Shown here: positions 1 through 12,900 of the stretch, piece after piece
How the letters are laid out: every line of letters begins with the position of its first letter
How positions within the stretch are numbered: the first letter of the stretch is position 1
Assembly: GCA_013115145.1 (NCBI GenBank)
Contig: JAAPAO010000199.1
Location: forward strand, 1-53,680
Direction of reading: 5' to 3'
From: Perkinsus chesapeaki
Taxonomy: Eukaryota > Perkinsozoa > Perkinsida > Perkinsidae
Length of the DNA stretch: 53,680 nucleotides
Notes under the pieces: generated by a model
Told to the model about the DNA's origin: nothing
Seen by the model: only the letters and a program-made list of their open reading frames with translations
Databases searched by the model: none
Translations under genes and position numbers: made by a program

Positions 1-433
1 GAGGTCGAGTGCGAGTGCGTTTTACCCCATGAACCCCTCTACCTGTCGCGTTCACGAGTGATAGCGGATAAGTCACATCAAGCAACTACTGATACGTGTG
101 AAAGCAGAGTTGTGTCATGATGAGACTTGGGCAAATCACTCTCCAGTCTGGCGCCCATCGGGAGAAAGGTGGCTCCACGAGACTGACCCAACATGATCGA
201 TTGGAAGTGTTCTTTCCAATGCTCCCTTCCCATCCTACACTACTTTCACTATATTATGAGGCTCATAGTTTGCGCCACCAGAAGAGAACCGATTCATTTC
301 TGAAGTTTGGCATGATCGGAGTGGCTGGCAAAGACTCACTGCACACCTCGGAGGAGCGTCCCCCGTGACACCGTAAAAGCTTGCAGCCGTTCATCAAGTG
401 ACGCCAATCTATCCGCATTCGCAGCGTTCCTGC
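1..433. other. No gene supported upstream of first Cys-rich gene
   Basis: Short overlapping open frames exist on both strands, but none has a signal peptide, recognisable motif or paralogue in the window. It is probably the 5' flank of the first cysteine-rich gene. An upstream exon of that gene could hide here, but I cannot point to one. Confidence 0.4.
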
Positions 434-721
434 ATGTTCCTGCGTTTCTGGTTGCAGAGCATCTCGCTCCTGTTCATCACTGCCGAAGGCAGCTCCCCAA
501 CTCACAGGCTGGTAGCATGTGAGAAGGCAGTCTGTGCTCCTGGAAATATGGATGCGAACAACTGCGGTAGAGATGATAAATGGTGCGATTGGGCGAGCAA
601 GAAGTTGGTTGGGGAGGCTGGATGGTGTGATACTAAGGCGAGCGCCTGCGCATATGGCAACCGAGGGTATCATTTACAACAGAGCTGCAGCTGTCACAAA
701 GGGCATACCGAACAAGCGTAA
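434..721 (+). CDS. Small secreted eight-cysteine protein, copy 1
   Basis: The family is not recognised. The reading frame gives about 95 residues. A hydrophobic leader (MFLRFWLQSISLLFITA) is followed by a mature part of roughly 75 residues with eight cysteines spaced C-x4-C-x9-C-x6-C-x13-C-x6-C-x12-C-x1-C. Conserved blocks are AVCAPG, DDKWCDW, GWCDT, GNxGYH and CSCH. The gene at 1938-2216 has the same spacing and the same blocks, which shows that the frame is coding. An in-frame ATG lies 36 bp upstream at 398; I prefer 434 because it starts the hydrophobic stretch directly. Disulfide-stabilised secretion is inferred from the leader and the paired cysteines. Effector, antimicrobial-like and wall-protein roles are all possible, and nothing in the sequence decides between them. 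Confidence 0.7.
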   Translation: MFLRFWLQSISLLFITAEGSSPTHRLVACEKAVCAPGNMDANNCGRDDKWCDWASKKLVGEAGWCDTKASACAYGNRGYHLQQSCSCHKGHTEQA

Positions 722-1937
722 GAGTGCCAAAGCTCCCCTGTTGCCTTCAACCCATTCAGCAGTTTACGGCCATCTTCTGATCACATTGCCTTCGAGACAG
801 CAGCATTTTCATCGATACTTTTATACTTTTTCTGGATACCGATTATATCAGTTTTGCGTTGGGCGACTACATAGTCCTAGTACGGTAAGATATGTGGGAA
901 CCTTTGACGACGTCAAATTGACGTGGTCAGTACATCTAGTGGATCTCTACTTTCGATCGGTGTTATGCACAAGTACTCCATTTTTGGGGCATCATATCCG
1001 ATTTATGGCCATTACCAATGAGTGGAATATTATTATTGCAATGGGAGGTCAAAATGATTATCAACTTGTGAGGTTCAATTTGATGTGACTCTTATAAAAT
1101 ATTTCTTGATGCATGACTCTGACCAGTTCTGATAGCTTTCGAGTTGAGTGTGGATTATGGGGATATATACGACCCTGGCAAGATTCAAGCACCATGAAGC
1201 AGCTTCAGTCCTTAACAGGGAGATTGCCCGTGTTGCATCGACAATCAGAGCCGCTCGATGGTTCTCCGGGCGCCCCGACCAAGACGTGTCGATGATGTGC
1301 TCGGACATCAGTTTATAAGGGTGCATTATTATACTGCATGGGTTAGTTATGGCGGCAGCGTCGATTTGAACAAGTTCTCGGACTTACAGTGAGCAAGCGA
1401 TGACACCAATTGGGGTGACCTTTGACAGTCTGAGTGTTAACGACAATCTGCACATTTTGGGCGTGACGTGGAGTTCAGTTGCTCCACAAGATTGATGATA
1501 CCTTGCCACCGGACATGTATGATGATCAAAGTTATTATCTTCACTTCAATAGAGGAAAATTATACGCTATTCCAGAGTGATACTATCAAATAGAGTCGTG
1601 CTACTCTTAACGGCCTTGGCTGGCACTAACAGTGTTGGAAGATACGAACTTGGTTGACAACATGTATCGGAGAATGGAAGAAAATATTCAGACGAATTCA
1701 TTAGGTTCTTTCATCTACTCTAATCTGGCCATTCGATCAGGCTCATTGACTCGGTTAGTAACCGACGGTTACCACAGTCTGACGGTGAAACTGAGGATGA
1801 TCGTCGGATATTCCGACATGGAAGACTTGCTCGTCTACTAAAAGGGACTGTCTCTGTGCCGCAATAGCTCCATCCGAACGCAGTGGAGCAGTTGACCATA
1901 TTGCCCCTTAAGTATTCGTCCGTATCCTCCAATCCCA
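722..1937. other. 1.2-kb spacer between the two Cys-rich genes, no gene supported
   Basis: A plus-strand frame runs through 519-1088, but its 5' part overlaps the cysteine-rich gene in another frame and it shows no recognisable motif. The frames at 1632-1841 and the minus-strand ones have no supporting features either. The spacer presumably holds the 3' end of copy 1 and the promoter of copy 2. Confidence 0.4.
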
Positions 1938-2216
1938 ATGATTATGCATTCTTGCTCACCGATTCTACTCTTCCTTGTCGTTGTGGAAGGTAACAACCCA
2001 ACTAAGCCACTGGTACCTTGCACGGAAGCTGTGTGTGCCCCAGGCAGTATGGATGATAGCAACTGTGGAAAAGACGACAAATGGTGCGATTGGTTCGCGC
2101 ATTATATGATTGGAGAGAATGGCTGGTGTGATACTACTAATCACCACTGTGAGGACGGTAACCAAGGATACCATTTCCAGGAGCGCTGTAGCTGTCACTC
2201 AGCGAATGAAGGATAG
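1938..2216 (+). CDS. Small secreted eight-cysteine protein, copy 2
   Basis: This is the tandem paralogue of the gene at 434-721. It has 92 residues: a hydrophobic leader (MIMHSCSPILLFLVVVEG) and a mature domain with the same eight-cysteine spacing (C-x4-C-x9-C-x6-C-x13-C-x6-C-x12-C-x1-C). The blocks AVCAPG, DDKWCDW, GWCDT, GNQGYH and CSCH are shared. Most substitutions lie between cysteines, in the x13 and x12 loops. Secretion is inferred from the leader; function is unknown. A 46-bp tandem repeat begins 40 bp after the stop codon. No intron is needed in the coding region, unlike most genes in the window, although an untranslated or short first exon upstream cannot be excluded. Confidence 0.72.
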   Translation: MIMHSCSPILLFLVVVEGNNPTKPLVPCTEAVCAPGSMDDSNCGKDDKWCDWFAHYMIGENGWCDTTNHHCEDGNQGYHFQERCSCHSANEG

Positions 2217-2256
2217 GTTTATATGAATTGAGTACGTTGTATTTAATAACGACAAA

Positions 2257-2394
2257 GGTAAATGATGTCAGCGTCATACCAGCCCCTTCTTGAATCGTCA
2301 CTGGTAAATGATGTCAGCGTCATACCAGCCCCTTCTTGAATCGTCACTGGTAAATGATGTCAGTGTCTTACACGTCCCGTATTGAATCGTCCTT
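2257..2394 (+). repeat. 46-bp direct tandem repeat, three copies
   Basis: Two identical 46-bp units (2257-2302 and 2303-2348, starting GGTAAATGATGTCAGCGTCA) are followed by one diverged unit (2349-2394). They lie just downstream of the second cysteine-rich gene, in its 3' flank or UTR. Confidence 0.9.
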
Positions 2395-3004
2395 TCGTAC
2401 TATTACTTATTATCAATCATTTTAGTCGGTATTATGCACCGGTATTTGGTGACTTTCGTTTCATTCTAACCGGGAGGAGCCTGGTCCATGACTCATAGTT
2501 GGCTGGGCCAACTTAGCTCTACTGTAGGATTGTAGTGAGGACAAATCACTATTAGTGACTCACTAGTTGGGCTCGGCTTGCGGGAAATCCAGTTTTTCCA
2601 AGCACGATGGTCATTCTTATCGCGCGGTTAACAATAAATGCTACGATTAGTAAAGTTCGCTGGCTTCTTCATGAGCAGCTTTCGGCTCCCATTCCCCAAT
2701 CTCCCGAATAGATATCAAATTCATTTGGACCTATTTTTCTGAGCCATCTCGGGGCCAGCTTTCATGAGGGACGTTCTTCACTTTTGTTCCAGTTGTGATT
2801 CTAATGCGTCTTTCTTGGACTTCATATAACTCAAAAACGATTGAATGAAACTCAGACGTTTGTTAATGCAACAGCTTCATTATTCAGCTTGATGAGGAAG
2901 TGATTAATCGTGCAATGATGCTCAATTGTCAACACCTGATCCTGTCAGCGCCGACTTGAGATATTCTCGACAACGACTTAGTATTATCTTCATATCATCT
3001 TCAG
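2395..3004. other. Spacer without a supported gene
   Basis: This 0.6-kb stretch lies between the 46-bp repeat and the stop codon of the minus-strand acidic protein. No coding frame with splice or homology support was seen. It is the convergent 3' flank of the genes on either side. Confidence 0.4.
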
Positions 3005-4582
3005 TTATAACCTCAACAGTCCTCGATGCCTAACAACACAATAAGTGTTCACAGTGTGTCGCCGATGGAATCCGGAACCGACTCTAAATTTGTTCAATTC
3101 GGCCTTGAATGTTTCAATAAATGTTCTAAAGCCAGTCGCGAGGATCTGTTGCTGAAAGACCGGCAGCTCACCAAACTCTTCATTAGCTGCCGACTGGACA
3201 GCTTCGGGGGCTGCCATAATACAACAATAAACCAAAGTGAGGGGATGACATACTCATTTCATTGCCGACAATCTCCATTAGATCGCTTATCGCCATCGGT
3301 GTGTCATAAGCTTCCTGCTCCTGAAACAACATCGACTCACCTCTCAGCTATCAGGTCCCTCCCTACCTTGACATCATCATCAAACGGCCATTCCCCAGTT
3401 CGTCGCCACGCTGCTATGCAATACCTATGGTCTACTAACAAAGGCAAACATGTCCCTTACCGGCAAGCTTCCCAATCTCCACAGTCTGTACAATGAGTTA
3501 ACACTTCATCAGGATTGCTACTTATAGTAAGACAGACATCACAAATTAATGGAATGTCATCTGATACACATAACCATATAACTTGACAACAACCATTCCT
3601 GCCTCACCTTGCTCACTTTTGTTCGAGGCTTTACGCTGAGCCTCTCGTCTGGCTCCCCAAGTCAGCAGCCTTGAGGAGTGCCCTTTCGGGCAGGTTACAT
3701 CACCCTGGGGCATCATTATCAACATAGTAGCCCCCGCTCCGCTCACCCCCATTTCCTCGCCAGGCTTATAGTCTGGGATAGCCTTCCAGTCTTGCGGTAC
3801 ACCATTGCTGTCCCTTAAAGTGTGATCGGGCTCCACCTTAACATTCGCCATCTCAGCAGGATACTCCCCACCGTGGCCACTGTAGCTTAATACTGCATCT
3901 AAGCAGCTTATATATTATCATAATTAATAGAGCCAGGCTGACCTCCATTCTTCTTTATACTGTCAACAGTAGCAGGCCACCAGACTATCGCCACTGCATT
4001 CGGGTCATCAGGGCCAGCCTGAGAGACAGCAAGGTGAGGCTGTTATAACAGTCAGTGTTAGCAGCCGACAGATTACAAACGAGATTGTTAGTAGTTTCCT
4101 ATAGCGTCTACTATATATTTGATAACAAATTCAACGGGAAGCCCGAAGGATAGTGATGTTAGTGAATAAAAGCAAGTACAGAGATGAGGAAGGCTGCCAT
4201 CGACGTGTTACCGAGAGTAGGAACATTTCACGAAAATCCTGTCGGCTATTTTGCTTCTTCCACTAGGGGACAATTCATTATAGCAACTCGGTGAGAGATT
4301 TCTGAGGCCTAATCGACACAAGCATGCCCACCTCATCATCAACTAGTTCCCATTTGACGAGTATCTTCATGCCCTTCTTCAGACCATGAACCATCACAGG
4401 CTCGGCGGCCGCGGCAGTGATGACCTCCTCCTCTTCGCTATCATCAAGCTTCACCTTCCTGAACAACAGCTCAAATCACCCAACACTAACGACCCTCACT
4501 TTGCTTGTTGTTGGTCGTCGACCGAATCGGTAACGTCCACTTCTTTATCTGGATTTATGTCAGATGCTGGCCTCTTAGACAT
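3005..4582 (-). CDS. Acidic, probably nuclear protein with a Tudor/PWWP-like segment
   Basis: Seven exons join in phase: 4500-4582, 4332-4458, 3943-4018, 3608-3898, 3367-3413, 3254-3320 and 3005-3210, giving about 298 residues. The N-terminus is charged and holds a basic KKVKL cluster (possible nuclear signal) followed by SEEEE. Residues about 55-110 read like a small beta-barrel reader domain: KGMKILVKWELVDDE continues across an intron into a segment with IVWWPATV, and then into YSGHGGEYPAEM. The WWPA motif and the KVKW-type strand are typical of Tudor/PWWP-class folds, but I cannot assign the subfamily. The C-terminal third is likely helical (EFGELPVFQQQILATGFRTF) and ends in basic residues. 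Splice phases match at all six introns, and two introns are about 300 bp or about 190 bp long. A nuclear or chromatin role is inference. Confidence 0.62.
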
Positions 4583-5257
4583 GCTGATAAGTGCAGCTCT
4601 AGCAATCAACAAATTTCACCATAACCACCCATTGCTCGTAACGCTCCTCGTGGGGGTACTTTTTGACAAAATTTGCCTACTGCGAGCTCTGAATCACAAT
4701 GTTGGATGTCGCGTGGGCTGCTAAACGATACAAGCCTGCCAAAGAAGCACTTATGCCCTCTCAGAGAGTTGGCATCTAAGGAAATTCCTTCATGGCTCCA
4801 CGGGCATCAGGCTCAACCGAGCTAACTGCAGCAGATACTCCCGAACTGATATGCTGTATCTCCCATCAAATTCGACAACCTTGGTTCATCGCTCACCTCC
4901 TAACACCTAGGTAAATACCCTCTCTCCCCTCGGCGACGCGCAACCAAAAAGTGACACATTAGCCCATACGATGAAATCTAGGAACATTCTCCTCCCATTT
5001 CCCATTACGATCTTCGCAGACATTGATATTATTTCATATACAATTTTCACAGCCATTTGGTAATAATGAAACACTCACGGTCATTCCGAGCACCCCGACT
5101 AACTCATTAAAGGCTCGTCAACTACCATTAACAAATAACAATAGTATTAATCAATTGGTCCGAGATCACCATTTCATTTTCCCCAATAACAACTCCAACA
5201 CTTCAGCAACTACTAGAGACAGGCTTCAATTGTACACCAAATTTGCGCTTCAAAAAT
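4583..5257. other. Spacer between the acidic protein gene and the VPS13 stop
   Basis: About 0.67 kb lies upstream of the minus-strand acidic protein gene and downstream of the probable VPS13 stop codon. It must hold the promoter of the former and the 3' UTR of the latter. No coding frame here has support. Confidence 0.4.
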
Positions 5258-6988
5258 TTACACGCTCGACTGTGGCCCCATCGTCAAAGCTCGACCAGGC
5301 CTGGCTGCACTCGGCGATGATGATGAGGACGACGAAGCCGATGGCGTAGTAGCCGCGATTGCCGGTACTTGGACTTGCCACAGTGGCCTTGCCGACTCCA
5401 AGCGATGTGTCGGTACATCGATAACGAGCACGTAACTGGGCATCATCCGGTAAAGAGTTGACGGAAGTGTGGTACTACTTATTGCCGGTTATAATGAGTC
5501 TTCTTCCCTGTTCGTCAAACTGGTGTGCTACATAAGGAAAGTCTGTCGGGACACCATCAACCGTGGATAGGAATGACCTCAATACTGCGTGCTCGGGGTT
5601 GTAACTAACAATAGTATAATATTATATTTTCGGGAGTGTCGGGAGGTCTCAAGAGGATTCCCAGTGGTGGCAGCACTGCGTAGATTTTGAATAGCAAACC
5701 TCAACAACACTAACTCGGACTCAGCTGTCAGGTTTACAAAATTCATTCCCGACTATTTCCAGCTTCAGCCGTTTATTAGCTTCTTCACGATGGCGGCCGA
5801 CTCCGGGCCCTCAGACCAGGGATGCCAGAGCAGCAGCAGGTCCAACTAGCCTCACCTCCGAACGACCATATCATCGCCATAAAGCATCCTTGGTAATCTC
5901 ATCCTCTTTGCCGTTGTTGCTGTACTCTTGGCTGTAGCCGCGCCGGTAGTAGCGGTCACTCCCTCCGCCGTACTTCTTGTGAAGTCCAGAAAGCCCACCA
6001 TAGGCTTGGTGACCAGACCACCGACTCCTCGAAGGATACCCTTCCCAAGGCCATTGATACCCTAAATAAGGATCGTCTCAGATTTCCCGAGCATCGTAGG
6101 AAAATATTCCTGGCGCGAAAATGCGATATAAATTAACTCCAACAGAAACATCCTCCTTAGCATTCCCTCATTTGTCACTCCCAGCAAATGTAATCCAATT
6201 TACCCCACACATACTGAAACCTCATACCGTAACTTCCGCGTGGTTATCAGATATACCCCCCCCCCTCGGCAACGTCGACTTACTTCTTGTTCCACGGCTT
6301 CAACAGGCTTCAACACAAGACCGGATATCCCGGACAGTATGCCTCTGCCAAGTGAGGCAGCACCAACAGCTACACCGTCACCGACATGGACCGGCCTATT
6401 GCGCTGGGCGAAACGCTGACGATCTTGTTGGAACCTTAGGAGCTTGATGAAGGGAGGATGCGACACAAATCATACACGTGACAGGTTGATAATGCATAAT
6501 GATGATGATGATGGATATAAAATGATAAAGTTGATAAAAAATGTATTCCCGGTGAAAAAAAGTCACAATAAATATTGAAATTGAGTCTACGTAATTGCTA
6601 GTAATACTTCCTCTGAAAAATACCAGCCAATCATTTCGCCTCATAAAATACTTCCAACTAATGCTTACTCGTCATCCTGAGTCAACACGCTCATCGTTTG
6701 TGCCGCTGTCCCAGCGATCTTCCCTAAAGAATTGAACACACCAAACGCGGTGTTACGGACGAATGAGCGCGCGCCCTTGGCCGTTCCACCCGCAACACTC
6801 AGCACGTCTCCAGCACTCTGAACCTGTCATTGCGGTCTGGGCAGGAGCGTAGTGGGGAAGCTTACGTTCATTATGGCAGAGTAAGGCTCATAGAAGAGGT
6901 CTGAGATACCCTGACTCACATGGTTGAACAAACCAATAGGATTGCCGATAGCGTCAGCCGAACCCATGATGGTTCGAAGTTCGCGGAA
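5258..6988 (-). other. VPS13: VPS13 C-terminal block (amphipathic helices and PH-like domain)
   Basis: The exon ending at 6866 reads GNPIGLFNHVSQGISDLF. Exon 6669-6823 follows (VQSAGDVLSVAGGTAKGARS). Next come about 6200-6466 (SLGRGILSGISGLVLKPVEA) and about 5890-6060 (GLGKGILRGVGGLVTKPMVG). These glycine- and hydrophobic-rich helices are the classical membrane-binding C-terminus of VPS13. The PH-like strands FPYVAHQFDEQGRRLIITGN and NYVLVIDVP are joined across a 43-bp intron near 5.43-5.48 kb. The tail is poly-serine and ends at TAA. The join between the helix block and the PH-like block (5.6-5.85 kb) could not be phased with certainty. Confidence 0.8.
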
Positions 6989-9900
6989 CCTAGACAAGAT
7001 TAGCGGGAAAATCGGTATGAAATTGGCTTACAATTGATGCTTGTAATGTTCGGCCACTATAGTGTTTAATGAGCTCCTACTCACACTGAGACTGTATAAT
7101 ATCAAAGCATTCAGCTGCACAGGAGAATGGTCAACTGCCGACATAGACGCCAAGACGCGGTACACCAAGCTGTAACTGCCAAAACCACCTTCAGGTCACC
7201 GTAGCAGCCACACTTACTCTTTAAGAAACTTCTGTTCAGTGTTGCCTGGGCTGAAGGATACGAAGAGCCGCGTTGGATGCAACGTGAAAACCTACGAGTC
7301 ATATCAACGGGAAGGAAGGTGGACACGTACGTCAAAGTGAAGATCATTGCTGCTGTCCTCTGGCAGGAGCTCGATCTCTGGCTTCACTTCAACCGCCCAA
7401 TGCTTGCTCTTACCACCGACAAATTGGATACCTTCGACCAAAGATACCTGCAGGAACTTCTTGTCGCCGGGGAGAGGCGAGGAGCTGCTGCTTACCATGT
7501 CGAATATGAAACCAAAGTCAAACGCCAGTTCAGACTCCTGGACAAGCACACTGAAGTTCTCAAAGTACCTGATAATGGTGAATCGCATTCATGTCCCAAA
7601 GCACGGCTCGGATAAGCGGGTATTCAACCCAGCTCTCGCCGATCTTGATATGCATCTAGACATTTCAAAAAGCGCAGGTGTATCACCTGGAAGGCGGATC
7701 AAGCACACTGCTGTAACATTTAGAGTGAGTTAAGATAGTCATTGAAATGGACTATCGGATTTCCAAAATTCCGTATCATCTCCCCAGAGAAGGCCATCTA
7801 CGTGATCCTCAGTACCCGCGTAGGACTGTCTAAAGTAGCAAAAGATGAGACATCGTATGGACTTACGCCGGTGGAAACAGTTACGACTACACATCGGTAG
7901 GAAAATAATATCAACAGTAAATTATTAAATCATTTTCCGATGAGAGTGAAGCCAAAAATGAAGTAATCGCCGAACACGAGCAACTGACGTGAGATCAGCA
8001 TCGATGTCCCTCAAGGTCGCAGCCAGCTCCAGCATAGGATGAATTGGCTTTGGTAAGCCGGTCGCCGAACCCTGTGTTGTTCCATCGGTCAACGCTGCTC
8101 TGGGGTTACCTGGGGAGATGATGACAAGTATTCAAGATACCAACTTACCACAAGTAGATCGAGCAAACATAACAGGATACGCAGCGTTGAGATTTTGATT
8201 GTCCACACGGATATCTTGAACCGCGAGGTGGAAGTCCCTGAAAGTATCTTAGCTTGAAGCACGCCTTTGACAGCTGAGAAAGATACCTATGATTATGTCG
8301 TATACTAGCAACTCCTTCAATGCCGATGATTCCTGCAAATAGCAGTTCACTTCGAGGTCGCCCACGAACCGCTGCCACCAAAGATACGCCGACCCCCTTG
8401 AATTCAGCACGGTATCTAACGACCACCACAATTTGGCTAATTTCCCCCGAGTTCGAAAGAAAAGCGTGCGCCCTACACTGAGTCCACCGCCCTATCTCGA
8501 CGGCTGTCATCACTCAACGGTCCCTGGGCTGCTGTGCGTGAGCTCGGTCTGATTGGCCCAGACGGCAAAGCCAACCGAGCTGCCCCAGTGCCGACAGAAC
8601 TGCAAGAGAGAAGTAACCAACACGCCAAATGGTGCTTCTTACTCATTATAGAATATGAATACCTTTGTCGGGCCACTGCTGGTAACTTTATAACGTAGCT
8701 TCTGTTGTCTGCCTCTCAGTGGTGCCATCATAGTCCCAGAATGTTCGAAAGCTGGTACAGTAAGACCACCACCACTCTGGGCCGAGGCTCTGGTGGCCGA
8801 CTGGGCTTGACTTGTCGTTTGATCCGGGATAAAGTCGACTATTGTACCTTACCAGAGGGAAGTGCTAGGAAAGTCCACCGAGAGCGAGATGCAGCTATCT
8901 GAGGCGATCGCCAAGCCCTGAATGTCGAACGGTAAATGCAATAATTTTTTGAACTCAGAAAGTAGACCACTATAATCGAACAGCCCACATCCACTCGACT
9001 CTAAGACATCCGAATAACATCGTACGACGACTTTTAACTACACACAGCAAATACCATCACCGAGGAGTTCAACTGGCACCAGAGTTGCGTGAAGCTCACA
9101 CGGCGATATCCAGACACTATCGGGCACTGGCATCAACCACTTGGCAAGAAAAATAAAAATAGTTACTAGGTAGTCTGTGGAAATCCCGTTTGACGCATAG
9201 GGGCCGCATTCTCGTATTTGGTGGCTACACTGTACGCTGCTAAGACAATGATATCTTACTTCTCTTTGATGCCGGATCAAGCAGTATCTCCAACTTCTTT
9301 GGTTTCGTCGGTTCGTACCAAGCAAACGGTGTGGTGGAGTGCCTCAGTAATGGTATAAAGTAGGCCTAAGAGAACCAACTTCCTTGCAGATACGCTCCAC
9401 ATCAGCGAAAATCTTTATAGTGCGGAGTCCATTAACTCGCTCTTCCTTCAATTCAGCTTACCCTAGTGTGAGCTTGTCTTATCCACATCGACACATCTGA
9501 ATTGTTCCTCACCGAATAGCTCGCTATGTTGTATTCTTCCGCGCAAAACACCACGAACACGCAGCTCCTATACGGTCGAACATCCACCCGAATGTTCATG
9601 AACATTCCTGAAAAATGACACGTCCCGACAGCAACCTTCGAAGCGTACCCTCAGTCTCTTGGAAGACCTGGCAGACAGAATCGCCAACGACACGGTCAAC
9701 AGCCAGTTGTCCAGACCTGCCAGGAAAAAGGTCGCAGGTTCGACCCGCAGCGAGGGCATCTCACCATCCCCATCCAGTATCCTTGAGTCTAACTTGTAGC
9801 ATTTTTGGTAAGTCAACTTGCCACCACTTGAAGCTCATCTGCTGCTCTGGTTCAAGCTCAAGAGCCGAGCTCGAGGGAGAGTCCTGATCCCGATAAATTT

Positions 9901-12900
9901 GCCAAATTAGTTTGATAACATTTCCTACAGCTTGCTTAATCATGATCCACCGATCCTTCATTGAGTTCACAACTACATACCTCGGTGTGACATGGACGCA
10001 GCGGACGGATAGATCCCTGAGGAGATAAGCTGTGATGATGATGAGAGCCAACAAGGATGTGGACAGTTTGGAAATACTCATGTGAACTTCTGATAGACTT
10101 CCTCCTCATGAAGAGTAGATACTTTAATTTTATCAAAATGAACGATGTAAAATCGAAAAGTTCAAAAACGAAACTGAATTTTAGCATTCAATAGCTGGAG
10201 AACTGACGAAGACTGGCCTTCTAAAGCCGCCGACTACTCACCGGACATCGCCAGATGTGACAACCCTAACCCCAAGCTCCTGTCGCTTGCGTGCTTCATT
10301 GCGCTCATCGCCGCTCTGGACTATCTCACCACCATAGTCGGATATAGGCAGCCGGCTGCTGGCAGTTGGCTGATGACCGACCCCATAGCTTCCGTTTTCC
10401 ACGGCAATAGCGCTGGTGAAGCCAACAGTGTCGATGGAGAAGGGCCTGAGAGAGGAAGATAACATAACCATGTGATAATGAGACCGACGAGGAGAGCACG
10501 CTTAACTGGATTCAAGTTGTTGAAGAATATACAAATCTTGCCGATGCGCAAAAATACTAAATGAGCTCCAGTAATGCCTCCCAACGAGTTTTCAAAAGCT
10601 GATTGAAGTGGCTAAATCACTAGACACTATTAAATCTCTATTATGTTAACGAATAGAGCATAGTCCTACAAACAGTAAAACTGTGCGTTCGTAATGACCA
10701 GTATTCTTTTAAGAACCTACAGAGCTACTGACGGCAAATACGTTTACGACATCGCTGTCATTTCAAGAGGAAGTGCGGTACACTCCCGCTCACCTGCTGC
10801 AGGTATTATTAAGATAGGCTGCCAACTTAGTGCCATAACAGTCCAATGGCAATACCACTCCCGCCTTGACCGCTTCAGGATCGCTGGATGAGGGTCTGGC
10901 TCCCCAGTGAGCGATCCATCTAGGAGCTTGGAAGGCTTCGTCTGGTTGCTCACCATCATCAGTTTTCTCTTCGTAGGCATATCTCAAATATGGCTGAGGG
11001 ACCGTCGACATCAACCAGTACCTGAGTCAGTCTAGACTTAATGAAAAGTTTCAATATCATAATTACAATGACTAGTAAATTATCAATCATAAAAACAAGG
11101 ATACAGTACAGTTCAGAACGGAGCCGTCCTCTTGTCCAAGATAAAGCAGCAGACAATATTCTTAAAAAACGAACATGCAAATAATAATAACTAAGCCCTA
11201 ATCTGTTATAAAAAGATTTGTATGATCGACAGTTTATCATCATTGTCGATCTTTCATACAAATATTTTATACATTTAATTATCGTACGCATCACCATGAT
11301 ACCACATATGTCAAAAATAATAAACAGGCAAATGCCACTCGATGAATCTACTATTGATTTCTATTTCTTAACGCGCCAGTGAGAGCAGCTTGATCCTGCT
11401 AAAGGCTCAAGACTTCCTCCATCACATGCCCCCCTACGGTGTGTGCAATATCAAATCTAACGGTTGTGTCGGCCGTGACACAATCAACAATAGCAGTCGT
11501 AATGGATTCCGATGCTCATCATGGAGGGTTAGAGTGATGGAAGCGTAGTAGCATTCGTTCATAGGCTCGCTTGGAGGCTTATCCTCAGTGCTCGCCTAAA
11601 AGACAATCAAAATCGCAAAACAAAAATCGCTTCGCTCCGCTAACCTCAACGTTCTCTGCCATTTTCCTTGCGTTTTTTCCTGCTTTAACCACAGCCAGAT
11701 CCGCCGGCCAAATGACTTGAGGATCAGACCAAACATTCCCAAAGGCACACAGTCTCAATTCGAGGCGCGCGCCAAGATGAACAGAATGTAACTGACACAA
11801 GAAGCACGCAGCAACCTAAGATTCCAACTCTTTTTCCAGATTTCTCAACTTACATGTTCCTGACAATTAAGCGTTAGTGTTCCCGTAGATGAGTATGATG
11901 GTGGTGCTATCGGCAAAGGATGGCCTGGCCTCACCGGCACCACCTCAGAGGTGCAGGTGAGGTGGTAATCGACCGGAATAGGAAGAGTTGATCTAACAAA
12001 AGTAGTGCAGAATGAGGAGGACCTCTGTAGGGAAGTACCTTATTTTAACGGGACAGTTGAGAGTTATTATTATTTGTTTTGCTCCTTGGTCTCTATAATG
12101 GTAATGTCGCACTCCACAGGAAATGTACATGAATACTTCTTTATGAAGTCGGCCAAGGGAGCATCTCAAAGGGTAAAGCCGACTATTAGTTGGGCCCAAC
12201 GCTGGCGATGATGCTAGGCAACTGAAAGTGACATCCGTACGGCACCAGCTTCAAGAGTTTCGTAACAAATTTTTGAAAAACAGGATTATAGAGGATAATT
12301 AGCTCTTCAGCATTGTTATGATCATATGCTTATATCCAATAATATATTATTAAAGACTAAGCTCTTCGGTTACACACTGGAAGGAAGGGAGAGTGCCGAG
12401 TGGCGAGGCATTATCGATATAAGTGCAGAGACAGACTTAACTTGAAGAGGGTAACATACGTATTGAATTTAAGAATCCCGACAGTCCCGGAAGACCAACG
12501 ATACTGGAAGGATAACAGAAACTGAGGCATTTTTGCGGTAGTGAAGTCTGCGTTGAAGCTGCGCTCATTAATCGCCTCCTGCAATCAGCCTTTTACAACT
12601 AATACAAGCTTCACCGTTCCCTCCCTTTTCATATGCCTAACGACGCTCCTCCTCTTACCGATTGAAGAGCTCGATCAAAGACACTTCATTGCTGAATGGA
12701 TTATCCAACGCTTCGGACTCCTCTTCCGTGGTATCATCCAGCGGTCTGAAGCTAAGCTTCGGAGGAGCTGCAAGGTGAGTACTGCAATCAACTGGGAAGT
12801 GACTTCACCTTGGTGATCTCCCCGCTGCTGCGGCCATTCGCCCGGCTTGTCGGTCAACATCCTCTGTGCACACAAAGCCAGCGGGACAGCGGCAACACCC

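Noticed and set aside
519-1088. 189-codon plus-strand frame
   Set aside because: It overlaps the cysteine-rich gene out of frame, and the downstream part has no leader, motif or paralogue.
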